Positions 1 to 8,226 are shown, numbered from the stretch's first letter. The stretch is 64,000 bases of DNA from Duganella sp. BJB476 (GCF_003416895.1 NZ_QVIO01000004.1:620001-684000), one strand, 5' to 3'. Numbers and translations are program-made. The notes: generated by a model not told the origin, from the sequence alone.

Positions 1-1
1 G

Positions 2-88
2 TTCGGCATCTGCGCGCTGGCCTACCTGGTGGCGTGGTGCGTGATGAAGGCGTTGGTCCCGCGCCACAAGGAAATCACCGACCTGTGA
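2..88 (+). CDS. MFS transporter, C-terminal fragment
   Basis: Only the last 28 residues are in the window; the gene begins upstream. The fragment is a hydrophobic helix (CALAYLVAWCVMKALVP) followed by a short charged cytoplasmic tail that ends HKEITDL and a TGA stop. This is the typical last transmembrane helix and tail of major facilitator transporters of the anion:cation symporter type (hexuronate/galactonate permeases). It lies in the same direction as the LacI-type regulator that follows 87 bases later, an arrangement common in sugar-acid uptake loci. The family call rests on a very short stretch and the substrate cannot be given. Confidence 0.55.
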   Translation, partial: FGICALAYLVAWCVMKALVPRHKEITDL

Positions 89-132
89 TCGGGCGGCGGC
101 GAGATGCCGACATGCTAAGATTGTCCTTTGGC

Positions 133-152
133 GCCGCCGAAGCACCGGCGGC
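133..152 (+). promoter_or_regulatory. GC-rich hairpin before the LacI-type gene
   Basis: GCCGCCG (133-139) pairs with CGGCGGC (146-152) around a 6-base loop, just before the lacI-type start at 176. There is no T-run after it, so a Rho-independent terminator is unlikely. It could be a leader structure or part of an operator. The function is not known. Confidence 0.25.
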
Positions 153-175
153 CACGCATCCCCGACAATCAGAAC

Positions 176-1165
176 ATGAAAAAAAATGTAGCAACCATCC
201 GAGACGTCGCCGCAGCAGCCGGCGTCTCGACCGCCACCGTATCGAAGTTCGTCAACGGCGCGCAGCGCTTCTCGCCGGCGGTGGAGGCGACCATCAAGGA
301 AGTCATCGCCCGGCTGGGCTACCGCTCCAATCCCCTGGCGGCGTCGATGATCACCGGCCGCACCAAGAGCATCGGCCTGTCGGTGCTGGACGTGGCCAAT
401 CCGCATTTCACCAGCATCGTCAAGGGCGCCAACCGGGTCGCGCTGGCGCACGGCTACACGCTGCTGCTGGTCGACACCGAGGAAAACCCGGACCGCGAAA
501 GGCCCTTGCTGGAAGCGCTGAGCCGCCGGGTGGACGGCATCATCATGTTCTCGCGCATGCTGGAATCGGAGATGGACTGGGTGATGGAGCTGGGCAAGCC
601 GCTGGTGTATTTCGGCCGCCTGTCGCGGCTGGAGATCCCGTGGGTGATCAGCGACGACCATCGCGGCGCCTACATGCTGGCGCGGCACCTGGTCTCGCTG
701 GGGCACAAGCGCATCGGCTACCTGCGCTTTCCGCGCTCGCGGCGCGACGAAGAGCGCCTGGCCGGCATCCGCGCCTGCCTGGCCGCGCATGACCTGGAGC
801 TGACCGTGTATGAAGGCGGCGCGCCGACGGCGGCCGAAGGCGAGCGCGTATGCTCGTCGATCATGCTGGGCGCCGAGCACCCGGATGCGCTGATCTGCTA
901 CAACGACCTGATGGCGCTGGGCTTGATGAAAGCGGCGCAGACGCTGGGCTTCAAGCTGCCGGAGCAGATGTCGGTGGCGGCCTTCGACAACATCGAATAC
1001 GGCCAATACACCTCGCCGGCGCTGACCACGGTGGACTTGCAGAGCGAGCGCATGGGCGTGGCCGCGATGGAAAAGCTGATCGCCGCCATCGACGGCAAAC
1101 CCGCCCCCGCCACCACGATGATCGAACCGCAGCTGATCCTGCGCGGCTCGACCATCAAGCGCTAA
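176..1165 (+). CDS. LacI-family transcriptional regulator
   Basis: 329-residue regulator of the LacI/GalR family. Residues 7-29 form the helix-turn-helix and hinge start (TIRDVAAAAGVSTATVSKF), and the rest is a periplasmic-binding-protein-like effector domain with the usual family signatures (IGLSVLDVANPHF near residue 65; the AFDNIEYG block near residue 270). The ATG at 176 is chosen because it puts the helix-turn-helix at the extreme N-terminus; an upstream ATG at 128 would add 16 unrelated residues. It probably represses a carbohydrate uptake gene, perhaps the MFS gene just upstream, in response to a sugar. The effector is unknown. Its 3' end runs straight into the large palindrome at 1169-1256. 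Confidence 0.9.
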   Translation: MKKNVATIRDVAAAAGVSTATVSKFVNGAQRFSPAVEATIKEVIARLGYRSNPLAASMITGRTKSIGLSVLDVANPHFTSIVKGANRVALAHGYTLLLVDTEENPDRERPLLEALSRRVDGIIMFSRMLESEMDWVMELGKPLVYFGRLSRLEIPWVISDDHRGAYMLARHLVSLGHKRIGYLRFPRSRRDEERLAGIRACLAAHDLELTVYEGGAPTAAEGERVCSSIMLGAEHPDALICYNDLMALGLMKAAQTLGFKLPEQMSVAAFDNIEYGQYTSPALTTVDLQSERMGVAAMEKLIAAIDGKPAPATTMIEPQLILRGSTIKR

Positions 1166-1168
1166 AAT

Positions 1169-1256
1169 CCGGGGTCAAGTCTGACATTCGGACACGAGCT
1201 CTGCTGTAGCCATGGTTACAGCAGAGCTCGTGTCCGAATGTCAGACTTGACCCCGG
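1169..1256. repeat. 40-bp perfect inverted repeat (palindromic element, copy 1)
   Basis: Positions 1169-1208 are exactly complementary to 1217-1256, leaving an 8-base loop. The arm begins CCGGGGTCAAGTCTGACATT and continues through a GGACACGAGCTC block. The element fills almost the whole gap between the convergent lacI-type gene (ends 1165) and the hydroxyproline deaminase gene (ends 1264). The outer 28 bases of the arm recur exactly at 24270-24353. A hairpin this long can stop transcription from both sides, but there is no flanking T-run, so the bidirectional-terminator role is inference. Its repetition also fits a dispersed REP- or MITE-like mobile element. Confidence 0.9.
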
Positions 1257-1263
1257 GGTGATT

Positions 1264-2175
1264 TTAGAACAGCGTGCTGACGTCCGGACGGGTGGCCAGC
1301 GCCTGCTGGACAACTGCCGTGACGCGGGCGCGGTCGGCGCCTTGCAGCGGCTGGCGCGGACGGCGCACGAACTCGTTGCCGACGCCGGCCAGCGTTTCCA
1401 CCAGCTTCAGGTTCTGTACCAGCTTGGTCGACACGTCCAGGTGCATCAGCGGCATGAACCACTGGTACAGCTTGAGCGCTTCATCCCAACGCTTGGCTTT
1501 CATCAGCTTGTACAGCGCCACCGTCTCTTTCGGGAAGGCCACCACCAGGCCGGCCAGCAGGCCGTCCGCGCCCACCGCCAGGCCTTCGAACGACAGATCG
1601 TCCACGCCCATGAACAGCTGGTAGCGGTGGCCGACCGCGTTGCGCAGGTCGGTGATGCGGCGCACGTTGTCGGTCGATTCCTTGATCGCGACGATCCATT
1701 CGCAATCGGCCAGTTCCTTGAAGTCTTCCGGCGTCAGGTCGACCTTGTAGGAGACCGGATTGTTGTAGACCATGATAGGCAGCTGCGCCGCCTTGGCGAT
1801 CACGCGCAGGTTGTCCATCGCCTCGCGCGAATCGGCCGCGTACAGCACCGACGGCATCACCATCAGGCCCTGCACGCCCATCTCATGCGCCTTCTCGACG
1901 AAGCGGCAGGCGGTGGCGGTGCGCGTCTCGCTGACGTTGACCAGCACCGGCACGCGGCCGGCGGCGACGTTCAGCGCGGTCTTGGTGACGGCCAGCTTCT
2001 CGTCGAACGACAGCGTGCTGGCTTCACCCAGCGAGCCGCAGGTCAGCAGCGCGTGCACGCCGCTGTCGATCTGGAAGTTGAAGTGCTTTTCCATCTCTGC
2101 GTGATCGAGGTCCTCGTTCTCTTTGAACTTGGTCGTTACTGCGGGGAAGACCCCTTCCCATTTTGCTGCTGCCAT
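1264..2175 (-). CDS. lhpC: 1-pyrroline-4-hydroxy-2-carboxylate deaminase (DapA family)
   Basis: 303-residue member of the dihydrodipicolinate synthase/N-acetylneuraminate lyase (TIM-barrel class I aldolase) superfamily. The Schiff-base lysine is K165 (IVAIKEST) and the partner tyrosine is Y137 (MVYNNP). The GSLGEAST loop near residue 47 replaces the GTTGE loop of true DapA. As the last gene of an operon with 4-hydroxyproline epimerase and a cis-4-hydroxy-D-proline dehydrogenase, it is best read as the enzyme that deaminates and dehydrates 1-pyrroline-4-hydroxy-2-carboxylate to 2-oxoglutarate semialdehyde. Lysine biosynthesis is less likely because of this context. It is preceded by a 45-base gap and ends against the palindrome at 1169-1256. 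Confidence 0.85.
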   Translation of the reverse strand: MAAAKWEGVFPAVTTKFKENEDLDHAEMEKHFNFQIDSGVHALLTCGSLGEASTLSFDEKLAVTKTALNVAAGRVPVLVNVSETRTATACRFVEKAHEMGVQGLMVMPSVLYAADSREAMDNLRVIAKAAQLPIMVYNNPVSYKVDLTPEDFKELADCEWIVAIKESTDNVRRITDLRNAVGHRYQLFMGVDDLSFEGLAVGADGLLAGLVVAFPKETVALYKLMKAKRWDEALKLYQWFMPLMHLDVSTKLVQNLKLVETLAGVGNEFVRRPRQPLQGADRARVTAVVQQALATRPDVSTLF

Positions 2176-2220
2176 GCTGTTCTCCTTGTGATGAATCGGT
2201 GGTTGTTATGACGATGATGA

Positions 2221-3483
2221 TTAATCGATGATGCTGGCGATGCGGGCCGGTGAAATCGGCATCCGCACCGCGTCCGGCCGCCAGCCATACAGCAGTTCGG
2301 TGGCGCCGCCGCAGATGCGTCCCTGGCACGGCCCCATGCCGCAGCGTGTTTGCAGCTTGGCGCTGCGCCAGCTGGTATGCGTGCGCAACTCGCTGTGGCA
2401 GACGTCTTCGCAACGGCAGACGATGGTGTCGTCGCCGGCCAGTTTCAGTAGTTCCGGCCGCAGCGCAAAAGCGCGCTCCAGCCTTGCCGCGAATTTCTTC
2501 CAACGCGCGCGTTCGGCGTACAGCTGCCGCGCGGCGGTGAGCTGGCGGGTGGCCGCCAGGCCGGCGATAGCGCCCTCCGCCAGCGCAAGGTCCACGCCGC
2601 CGACGCCCGTGCCTTCGCCGGCGCAGTACACGCCGAACACGGAGGTCAACTGTTCATCGTCCACCAGCACCGTCGTTTGCCGGTTGTTCGATGCGGTGAC
2701 GCAGCCCAGCGCCTGCGCCAGTTCGACGTTGGGCAGCAGGCCGTAGCCGCAGGCCAGGTAGTCGCATTGCAGCGCTTCCAGCTCGCGCGCGCCACCGCGC
2801 TGGATCAGGATCGATTGCAGCGTGCCGTCGCCCAGCGCCGAGTGCACATGGCTGCCGCGCAGGTAGGGGATGCCGCGCAGCTGCGCGGCCAGTTGCAGCG
2901 CCTGGGTGATCTTGGACGGCGTCGCCAGCAGGCCTAAGCCGAAGCGCGCCAACGCCGGCAAGGGCGCCTGTTCGATGATGGCGGCGATCTCCGCGCCCTT
3001 GGCGCGCAGCGTCGCGGCCACCGCCAGCAGCAGCGGGCCGCTGCCGGCCACCACCACGCGCTTGCCCTGTACCGGATAGCCGCCCTTGGCCAGCGCCTGC
3101 AAGCCGCCGGCGCCGGTCACGCCGGGCAGCGTCCAGCCGGGGAAGGGCAGCAGCCGCTCGCGCGCGCCGGTGGCCAGTATCAGTTTTTCGTAGTGCAGCG
3201 TGGCCGACGACGATGGCGTCTGCACTTGCAGCTGCTGCGGCGCCGGTGCGTACAGCACGCGCGTCTGCGGCAGGTAGGTCAGGTTGGAGGCGGCGCGCAG
3301 GTCGCTCCACATTCTTTGTGCACGCTGGTCCTGCTGCTGCTCCGGGCCGCCGCGCCAGATCTGGCCGCCGGCCAGCGGGTTGTCGTCGACCAGGCCGACC
3401 TGCGCGCCCTGCGCCACGGCCGCATGTGCCGCCGCCAGTCCGGCCGGTCCGGCGCCGATCACCAGTACGTCGTAGCGGGTCAT
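2221..3483 (-). CDS. FAD/NAD(P)-binding subunit of D-hydroxyproline dehydrogenase, BFD-like [2Fe-2S] tail
   Basis: 420 residues. An N-terminal Rossmann fold (VLVIGAGPAGLAAA, residues 5-18) and a second nucleotide-binding motif (VVVAGSGPLLLAVA) are followed by a C-terminal bacterioferredoxin-like [2Fe-2S] domain with the cysteines of VCRCEDVC and CGMGPCQGRICGG. This architecture matches the alpha subunit of heteromeric D-hydroxyproline/octopine/opine dehydrogenases (LhpF, OoxA, HcnB types). The ATG at 3483 overlaps the stop codon of the upstream ferredoxin-like gene (ATGA); a longer frame reaching 3600 is only read-through of that gene. It probably passes electrons from D-hydroxyproline oxidation towards the respiratory chain. 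Confidence 0.85.
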   Translation of the reverse strand: MTRYDVLVIGAGPAGLAAAHAAVAQGAQVGLVDDNPLAGGQIWRGGPEQQQDQRAQRMWSDLRAASNLTYLPQTRVLYAPAPQQLQVQTPSSSATLHYEKLILATGARERLLPFPGWTLPGVTGAGGLQALAKGGYPVQGKRVVVAGSGPLLLAVAATLRAKGAEIAAIIEQAPLPALARFGLGLLATPSKITQALQLAAQLRGIPYLRGSHVHSALGDGTLQSILIQRGGARELEALQCDYLACGYGLLPNVELAQALGCVTASNNRQTTVLVDDEQLTSVFGVYCAGEGTGVGGVDLALAEGAIAGLAATRQLTAARQLYAERARWKKFAARLERAFALRPELLKLAGDDTIVCRCEDVCHSELRTHTSWRSAKLQTRCGMGPCQGRICGGATELLYGWRPDAVRMPISPARIASIID

Positions 3484-3740
3484 GGCTGGACCTCGCCGGT
3501 GGTCACGCGCATGCCGTCGGCGCACAGCGTCTGGCAGGACAATTGGTGCATGCGGCCGTCGATGGTGACACGGCATTCCTGGCACACGCCCATGCCGCAC
3601 AAGGGCGCGCGCGCCGCGCCGCGCACCGAGCGCCGGGTGACGGCGCTGCCGGCCATGGCGATCGCCGCGGCCACGCTGACGCCTTGCGCCACATGGATAT
3701 CGCAGCCGTTGATGTTGATGTTGAGGACGACGTCAGTCAT
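3480..3740 (-). CDS. (2Fe-2S)-binding subunit of D-hydroxyproline dehydrogenase
   Basis: 86-residue ferredoxin-like protein. The cysteine pattern CGMGVCQEC, with a later CQTLC about 20 residues on, is that of the small [2Fe-2S] subunits of opine, cyanide-forming (HcnA) and D-hydroxyproline dehydrogenases. It overlaps the flavoprotein genes on both sides by a few bases (stop at 3480-3482, start at 3738-3740), so translational coupling is likely. It should carry electrons between the two flavoprotein subunits encoded on either side. Confidence 0.85.
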   Translation of the reverse strand: MTDVVLNININGCDIHVAQGVSVAAAIAMAGSAVTRRSVRGAARAPLCGMGVCQECRVTIDGRMHQLSCQTLCADGMRVTTGEVQP

Positions 3741-4851
3741 TGAAGCGTCCCGGCAAATAAGGTGCGGCGGGAATGCGCGTGCCGTCGCCGGTCATCTGGC
3801 CGGCCAGCAGTTGCGCCGTCGCCAGCGAGGTGGTGATGCCCAATCCTTCGTGTCCGGTCGCCAGCCACAGTCCGCGCCGCGCGGCGTGGGGGCCGATCAG
3901 CGGCAGGCCGTCCGGCGTGGCGGCGCGCAAGCCGGTCCAGCAGCGCAGCACGTTCAGTTGCGCCAGGGCTGGCGTGAACGCGGCGGCATGGCGCAGCATG
4001 CGTTGCAGCATGGCCGGCTCCACCGCCAGATCGATTGTGTCGAACTGGCGGGAGGAGCCGATCAGTACTTGTCCGGTAGGACGGGGCTGCAAATTGAACG
4101 CGACCGAGTCGCCGCTGGCGGCGTGGGCGCTTTTGATGTATCCCAGTTCCACCAGCTGGTGGTGGACAAAGCCGGGATAGCGGTCGGTGATGGCGATATG
4201 TCCTTTTTTGGGCTGCACCGGCAGTTCCGGCAGCAGCGTGGCGGAACGCGAACCTGCGGCCAGCACCACGTGCTGCGCCTGGTGGCGCGCGCCGTCGGCC
4301 AGCAGCACGCCGTTGTCTTCGATGGCGGCGACGCTGGCGCGCAGCGTGGTGGCGCCGCGCCGGATCGCCCGGTCCAGCAGGATGCGCGCGCTCTTGGGCG
4401 GATATACCAGGCCGTCGCCGGAGACCAGCAGGCCTCCGGCCAGGCCGGTGCGCAATTGCGGTTCGCGTGCATACAGCGCGGCGGGCGCCAGCAGCTCGCA
4501 GGCGATGCCATAGGCGGACAGCGTGTCGGCCTTGGTGCGCGCCGCCGCCATTTCTTCTTCATCGGCGGCGACCCAGATGGTGCCGCAGCGGCTGTACTCA
4601 TGGCGCTGCGGCAGGTCGCCCACCAGCGAATTCCACAAGGAGACCGAATACGCCGACAACGCCAGCTCCGCCGGGTTGTCGTCCATGACTACCAGGTGTC
4701 CCATGCCGGCAGCGGTGGCGCCGCTGCCGGGCATGTCCTGTTCGATCACCATCACCCGCAGGCCGCGCTGGCTGAGCGCATCCGCACAGGCGGCACCGAC
4801 GATGCCGGCGCCGATGACGATCACGTCGTGGTTGTTCACCGGATGCCCCAT
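3733..4851 (-). CDS. FAD-dependent oxidoreductase, catalytic subunit of D-hydroxyproline dehydrogenase
   Basis: 372-residue DAO-type flavoprotein (glycine oxidase/D-amino-acid oxidase superfamily) with the FAD dinucleotide motif VIVIGAGIVGAACA near the N-terminus and the C-terminal GLWLATGHEGLGITT segment that closes over the flavin. In this operon it should oxidise cis-4-hydroxy-D-proline to 1-pyrroline-4-hydroxy-2-carboxylate. Two starts fit: the ATG at 4851, which overlaps the epimerase gene by 16 bases, and a GTG at 4839 that forms a GTGA overlap with the epimerase stop. Neither has a strong ribosome binding site. The first is listed; the second would remove four residues. Confidence 0.85.
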   Translation of the reverse strand: MGHPVNNHDVIVIGAGIVGAACADALSQRGLRVMVIEQDMPGSGATAAGMGHLVVMDDNPAELALSAYSVSLWNSLVGDLPQRHEYSRCGTIWVAADEEEMAAARTKADTLSAYGIACELLAPAALYAREPQLRTGLAGGLLVSGDGLVYPPKSARILLDRAIRRGATTLRASVAAIEDNGVLLADGARHQAQHVVLAAGSRSATLLPELPVQPKKGHIAITDRYPGFVHHQLVELGYIKSAHAASGDSVAFNLQPRPTGQVLIGSSRQFDTIDLAVEPAMLQRMLRHAAAFTPALAQLNVLRCWTGLRAATPDGLPLIGPHAARRGLWLATGHEGLGITTSLATAQLLAGQMTGDGTRIPAAPYLPGRFND

Positions 4852-5774
4852 ACGAAAGGATCGGTCGGATCGAGGATCAGCTGCGCCTGCGAGTTCACCC
4901 ATGCGCGGCCGCGGATGCTGGGGATCAGCTGTTCGTCGCGATGGCGGTACGAGGCTTCGAACACGCTGCCGATCACGCTTTCCTGCTTCCACAGCGCGCC
5001 CTCGGCCAGCTTGCCGTCGGCCGCCAGGCAGGCCAGCTTGGCGCTGGTGCCGGTGCCGCAAGGCGAGCGGTCGTAGGCCTTGCCGGGGCAGAGCACGAAG
5101 CTCTGGCTGTCGGCGCCGGTGCGCGATGGCGCGAACAGTTCGATATGGTCGATCAGCGCGCCGCCGTCGCCGGTGATGCCGGCCTTTTCCAGTGCCGCGC
5201 TCACTGCCACGGTGTAGGCGGTCAGCGCCTCGACGTTACCAACCCCCAGTTCCAATCCATGACCGGAAACCAGGAAGAACCAGTTGCCGCCCCAGGCCAC
5301 GTCGCCGGTGACCGGGCCGTGGCCAGGCACGTCGACCGTGACCTGGGCCTGGCTGCGGTACGAGGCCACGTTGTCCACCGTGACGCTGCCGTCGGCGTGC
5401 AGCTCCGCCTCGACCACGCCCACCGGCGTATCGATGCGATGGCGGCCGGCGCCGATGCGGCCCATGAAGGCCAGCGACGCGACCAGGCCGATGGTGCCGT
5501 GGCCGCACATGCCGAGGTAGCCGACATTGTTGAAGAAGATGACGCCTGCGGCACAATCGGCCTCGTAGGGCTCGCACAGCAGCGCGCCGACCAGCACGTC
5601 CGAACCGCGCGGTTCGCACACCACGGCGGAGCGGAAGCGGTCGTGCTGGCGTTTCAGCAGGGCGAGCCGCTCGCTGAGCGGTCCTTGGCCCAGTTCCGGG
5701 CCGCCGTCGGTCACCAGGCGGGTCGGTTCGCCGCCGGTGTGGGAGTCGATGATGGAGATGGTTTTCATGCTCAA
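4836..5774 (-). CDS. lhpA: 4-hydroxyproline 2-epimerase
   Basis: 312-residue proline-racemase-family enzyme that converts trans-4-hydroxy-L-proline to cis-4-hydroxy-D-proline, the first step of bacterial hydroxyproline breakdown. The two catalytic cysteines are both present: C90 in the GMCGHGT motif and C239 in SPCGTGTSAK. Cys at both sites separates epimerases and racemases from trans-3-hydroxyproline dehydratases. The start is probably TTG at 5774, because a perfect AGGAGG (complement of 5783-5788) lies 8 bases before it. The ATG two codons later (5768) would have 14 bases of spacing. It is the first gene of the operon and is transcribed away from the AraC-type regulator. Confidence 0.92.
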   Translation of the reverse strand: MSMKTISIIDSHTGGEPTRLVTDGGPELGQGPLSERLALLKRQHDRFRSAVVCEPRGSDVLVGALLCEPYEADCAAGVIFFNNVGYLGMCGHGTIGLVASLAFMGRIGAGRHRIDTPVGVVEAELHADGSVTVDNVASYRSQAQVTVDVPGHGPVTGDVAWGGNWFFLVSGHGLELGVGNVEALTAYTVAVSAALEKAGITGDGGALIDHIELFAPSRTGADSQSFVLCPGKAYDRSPCGTGTSAKLACLAADGKLAEGALWKQESVIGSVFEASYRHRDEQLIPSIRGRAWVNSQAQLILDPTDPFVWGIR

Positions 5775-5782
5775 ATCTTAGG

Positions 5783-5788
5783 CCTCCT
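5783..5788 (-). promoter_or_regulatory. Strong ribosome binding site selecting a TTG start
   Basis: The complement reads AGGAGG, 8 bases before the TTG codon at 5774 and 14 bases before the ATG at 5768. The spacing supports the rare TTG as the real start of the epimerase gene. Confidence 0.6.
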
Positions 5789-5891
5789 GAGGTTAGTTGT
5801 CTTGCACGTCCTGCGCATGATCGATGACGAAATCTGCACAACTGCGATAAAACAGGAGACGCCGCCGGGCGCCGCTGGCACAATCGCCTTC

Positions 5892-6656
5892 ATGCATAAA
5901 GAACTCCCTCACGACGACGCCCGCCGCGCCCTGGGCACGGGCATCGCCGATCCCTTCTTCGCCGAAGCGCTGTTCGACGCGCTGCCGGACGTGGTTTTCT
6001 TCGTCAAGGACGTCGAATGCCGCTATGTGGTGGTCAATCAGACGCTGGTGCAGCGTTGCGGTCAGCGGCACAAGGCGGCGCTGATCGGCCGCACGCCGGC
6101 CGAGGTGTTCGCGCGGCCGTTCGGCCAGACCTACCTGGCGCAGGACATGGCGGTGCTGGCCGGCGGCAGCGATATCGAAGACCAGCTGGAACTGCATCTG
6201 TATCCCAACCGCGATCCCGGCTGGTGCCTGACGCGCAAGACCGCGCTGCGCGACGCCGCCGGCCGCATCGTCGGCCTGACCGGCGTGTCGCGCGACCTGG
6301 CGATGGCGGACAAGAAGAACCCCGCCTACCGCAAGGTGGCGGCGGCGGTGAACCTGATCCACCAGGAATACGGCCAGGCCTTGCCGCTGGCCGAGCTGGC
6401 GCGCACGGCCAATATGTCGGTGGCGCAGATCGAGCGCTACTTCCTGCGCATCTTCCACCTGACGCCGCGCCAGATGATCATCCAGACCCGCGTCGACGCC
6501 GCCTCGCGCTTGCTGAAGGGCGCCCCCAGCGTGGCGGAAATCGCCCAGGCCTGCGGCTACGGCGACCATTCCGCCTTCACGCGCCAGTTCAAGGCCACCA
6601 CCGGCGTCACGCCGACCCAGTACCGCCAGCTGGCGGTGGCGGGCAAGGGCGGTTAG
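5892..6656 (+). CDS. PAS-AraC transcriptional regulator of hydroxyproline catabolism
   Basis: 254 residues. An N-terminal PAS sensor domain (LFDALPDVVFFVKDVECRYV, about residues 26-135) is joined to a C-terminal AraC-type double helix-turn-helix (about 150-250, with the ending GVTPTQYR). The ATG at 5892 is chosen because the PAS domain starts directly after it; the open frame continues upstream only as antisense of the epimerase gene. It is divergent from the hydroxyproline operon with about 117 bases between starts, so it is very likely the local activator responding to hydroxyproline or a pathway intermediate. That ligand role is inferred from position. Confidence 0.85.
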   Translation: MHKELPHDDARRALGTGIADPFFAEALFDALPDVVFFVKDVECRYVVVNQTLVQRCGQRHKAALIGRTPAEVFARPFGQTYLAQDMAVLAGGSDIEDQLELHLYPNRDPGWCLTRKTALRDAAGRIVGLTGVSRDLAMADKKNPAYRKVAAAVNLIHQEYGQALPLAELARTANMSVAQIERYFLRIFHLTPRQMIIQTRVDAASRLLKGAPSVAEIAQACGYGDHSAFTRQFKATTGVTPTQYRQLAVAGKGG

Positions 6657-6661
6657 CGCGC

Positions 6662-8152
6662 TCATACCGGCAGGTGGATGTCGCGGATGTCGGCCATCTC
6701 GGCGCGGTTGCGGCCCATCTGCTTGGCGCGGTAAAGCGAGGCGTCGGCCTGCTTGAGCAGGTCGGCGGCGGCGCTGTCCGCATCGGGCACCGTCACGGCG
6801 ACGCCGACGCTGACGGTGACCACGCCGTAGGGCGACAAGGCGTGCGGCATGCGCAGCGCCTCGACCACCTGGCACACCATATCCGCCATCTTTTGCGCGT
6901 GTTCGGCATCGGTCGACTGCGAGATCACCGCGAACTCCTCGCCGCCGTAGCGCGCGACGAAATCGCCGCTGCGCCGCACCTGGGCGGCCAGCGCCTGCGC
7001 CACCATGCGCAGCACCTCGTCGCCGGCTTGGTGGCCGTAGTGGTCGTTGTATTGCTTGAACAGGTCGACATCCAGCATCGCCACCGCCAGCGGCTGGCGG
7101 CCGCGCCAGGCGCGGCTCCATTCGGCGTTCAGCATCTCGTCGAAGCGGCGCCGGTTGGCGATGCCGGTCAAGCCGTCGGTGGCGCTCATCGCGGCCAGCA
7201 GCTGGTTCGATTGTTCCAGTTCGCGCGTGCGTTCCTGCACCCGGCTTTCCAGTTCGCGTTCGCGCATGCGCAGTTCGTTGAGCATCACGGCGAAGCCGAT
7301 GCCGACGATGCACAGCGTCAGGATGAACTCCTGGGCGTGCAGTGTCTCCAGGTACACCGGCACGTCGCCGAAGGGTTTGAAATGGGCGGTCATCGTCATC
7401 GTCATGCCGAGCGAAATCAGGGCCACGAACAACGTCGTCATGCGGATGCCGAAGCGGAAGGCGATGACCGCCACCGCGGGCAGCAGCAGGGTGGGCGTGA
7501 CGGGGAAACCGTCGATGGCGCCGCCCTGCGCGAACAGCACGGCCGTCGCCAGCATCAGCGTCAGCGCCAGGCCGGCGTCGTCGAGCCATGTGCGGCGCCG
7601 TTTCTGGCGCGGCGGGTAGGTGAAGGCCAGCAGCATCGGCGTGTAGATCAGCAGCCCGAGGGCGTCGCCGAACCACCACAGGCGGACCAGTGTCGGGTAG
7701 GGCGTGGTGTCGCCGCCGACCTGCTGCATCACGACCGCCGCCATCAGCGCAGCCGCCAGCGTGCCGGCGATCGGCCCGGCCACCACGAAGCGCAGCAGGT
7801 CCTGCGTCCGTTGCAGGCGGAAGGTGGCGCCGCTGCGGCGCATCAGCAGGAAGGACAGCATCACCTCGAACAGGTTGATGACGCTCAGCAGGACCGCTTC
7901 ATGCAAGGGGAAGGTACCGAGATTGCCCAGGATGTCGGAGCTGAAGGTCATCGCCGCCATCAGCGGCGCGCGTTGGCCGTTAAAGCGCACCAGCGCGGCC
8001 AGCAGCACGGCGTTCGGCAGCCAGACCACCACCACTTTTTCAGGCGTGACGGCGCAGAACAGCGTCAGTTTGACGCTGGCGAAATGGAGCAGGAACAGTA
8101 GTACGCAGAACAGCCAGCCAGGCCGTTCCCAGAACGTGGCACGTTTGATCAT
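6662..8152 (-). CDS. MASE1-domain diguanylate cyclase
   Basis: 496 residues. About eight transmembrane helices in the first 290 residues resemble the MASE1 sensor module (VVVVWLPNAVLLAALV near residue 40). A short coiled coil and a C-terminal GGDEF domain follow, with the active-site signature RYGGEEFAVIS. An RSGD inhibitory I-site lies five residues before GGEEF, so product feedback by c-di-GMP is expected. It should make c-di-GMP at the inner membrane in response to an unknown signal. The stop lies five bases from the end of the convergent AraC-type regulator. Confidence 0.9.
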   Translation of the reverse strand: MIKRATFWERPGWLFCVLLFLLHFASVKLTLFCAVTPEKVVVVWLPNAVLLAALVRFNGQRAPLMAAMTFSSDILGNLGTFPLHEAVLLSVINLFEVMLSFLLMRRSGATFRLQRTQDLLRFVVAGPIAGTLAAALMAAVVMQQVGGDTTPYPTLVRLWWFGDALGLLIYTPMLLAFTYPPRQKRRRTWLDDAGLALTLMLATAVLFAQGGAIDGFPVTPTLLLPAVAVIAFRFGIRMTTLFVALISLGMTMTMTAHFKPFGDVPVYLETLHAQEFILTLCIVGIGFAVMLNELRMRERELESRVQERTRELEQSNQLLAAMSATDGLTGIANRRRFDEMLNAEWSRAWRGRQPLAVAMLDVDLFKQYNDHYGHQAGDEVLRMVAQALAAQVRRSGDFVARYGGEEFAVISQSTDAEHAQKMADMVCQVVEALRMPHALSPYGVVTVSVGVAVTVPDADSAAADLLKQADASLYRAKQMGRNRAEMADIRDIHLPV

Positions 8153-8226
8153 CAGCTGCCTTTGCGGAGGGAGGCAACCGGCGCGGCGGTCGGTTCACGC
8201 TAGATTGCCCCGCAACGGCAGCGCTG

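Noticed and set aside
34..792. Plus-strand frame overlapping the LacI-type gene
   Set aside because: Other-frame shadow of the regulator; proline- and arginine-rich with no family match.
3193..5076. 627-residue plus-strand frame over the hydroxyproline operon
   Set aside because: Antisense to three recognised enzymes with intact motifs; low-complexity translation and no ribosome site.
4941..5891. Long N-terminal extension of the PAS-AraC regulator
   Set aside because: This part is antisense of the epimerase gene; the PAS domain begins just after the ATG at 5892.
6017..8101. 694-residue plus-strand frame over the AraC and MASE1-GGDEF genes
   Set aside because: Shadow frame crossing two real genes of opposite strand; Arg/Gly/His-rich with no recognisable fold.
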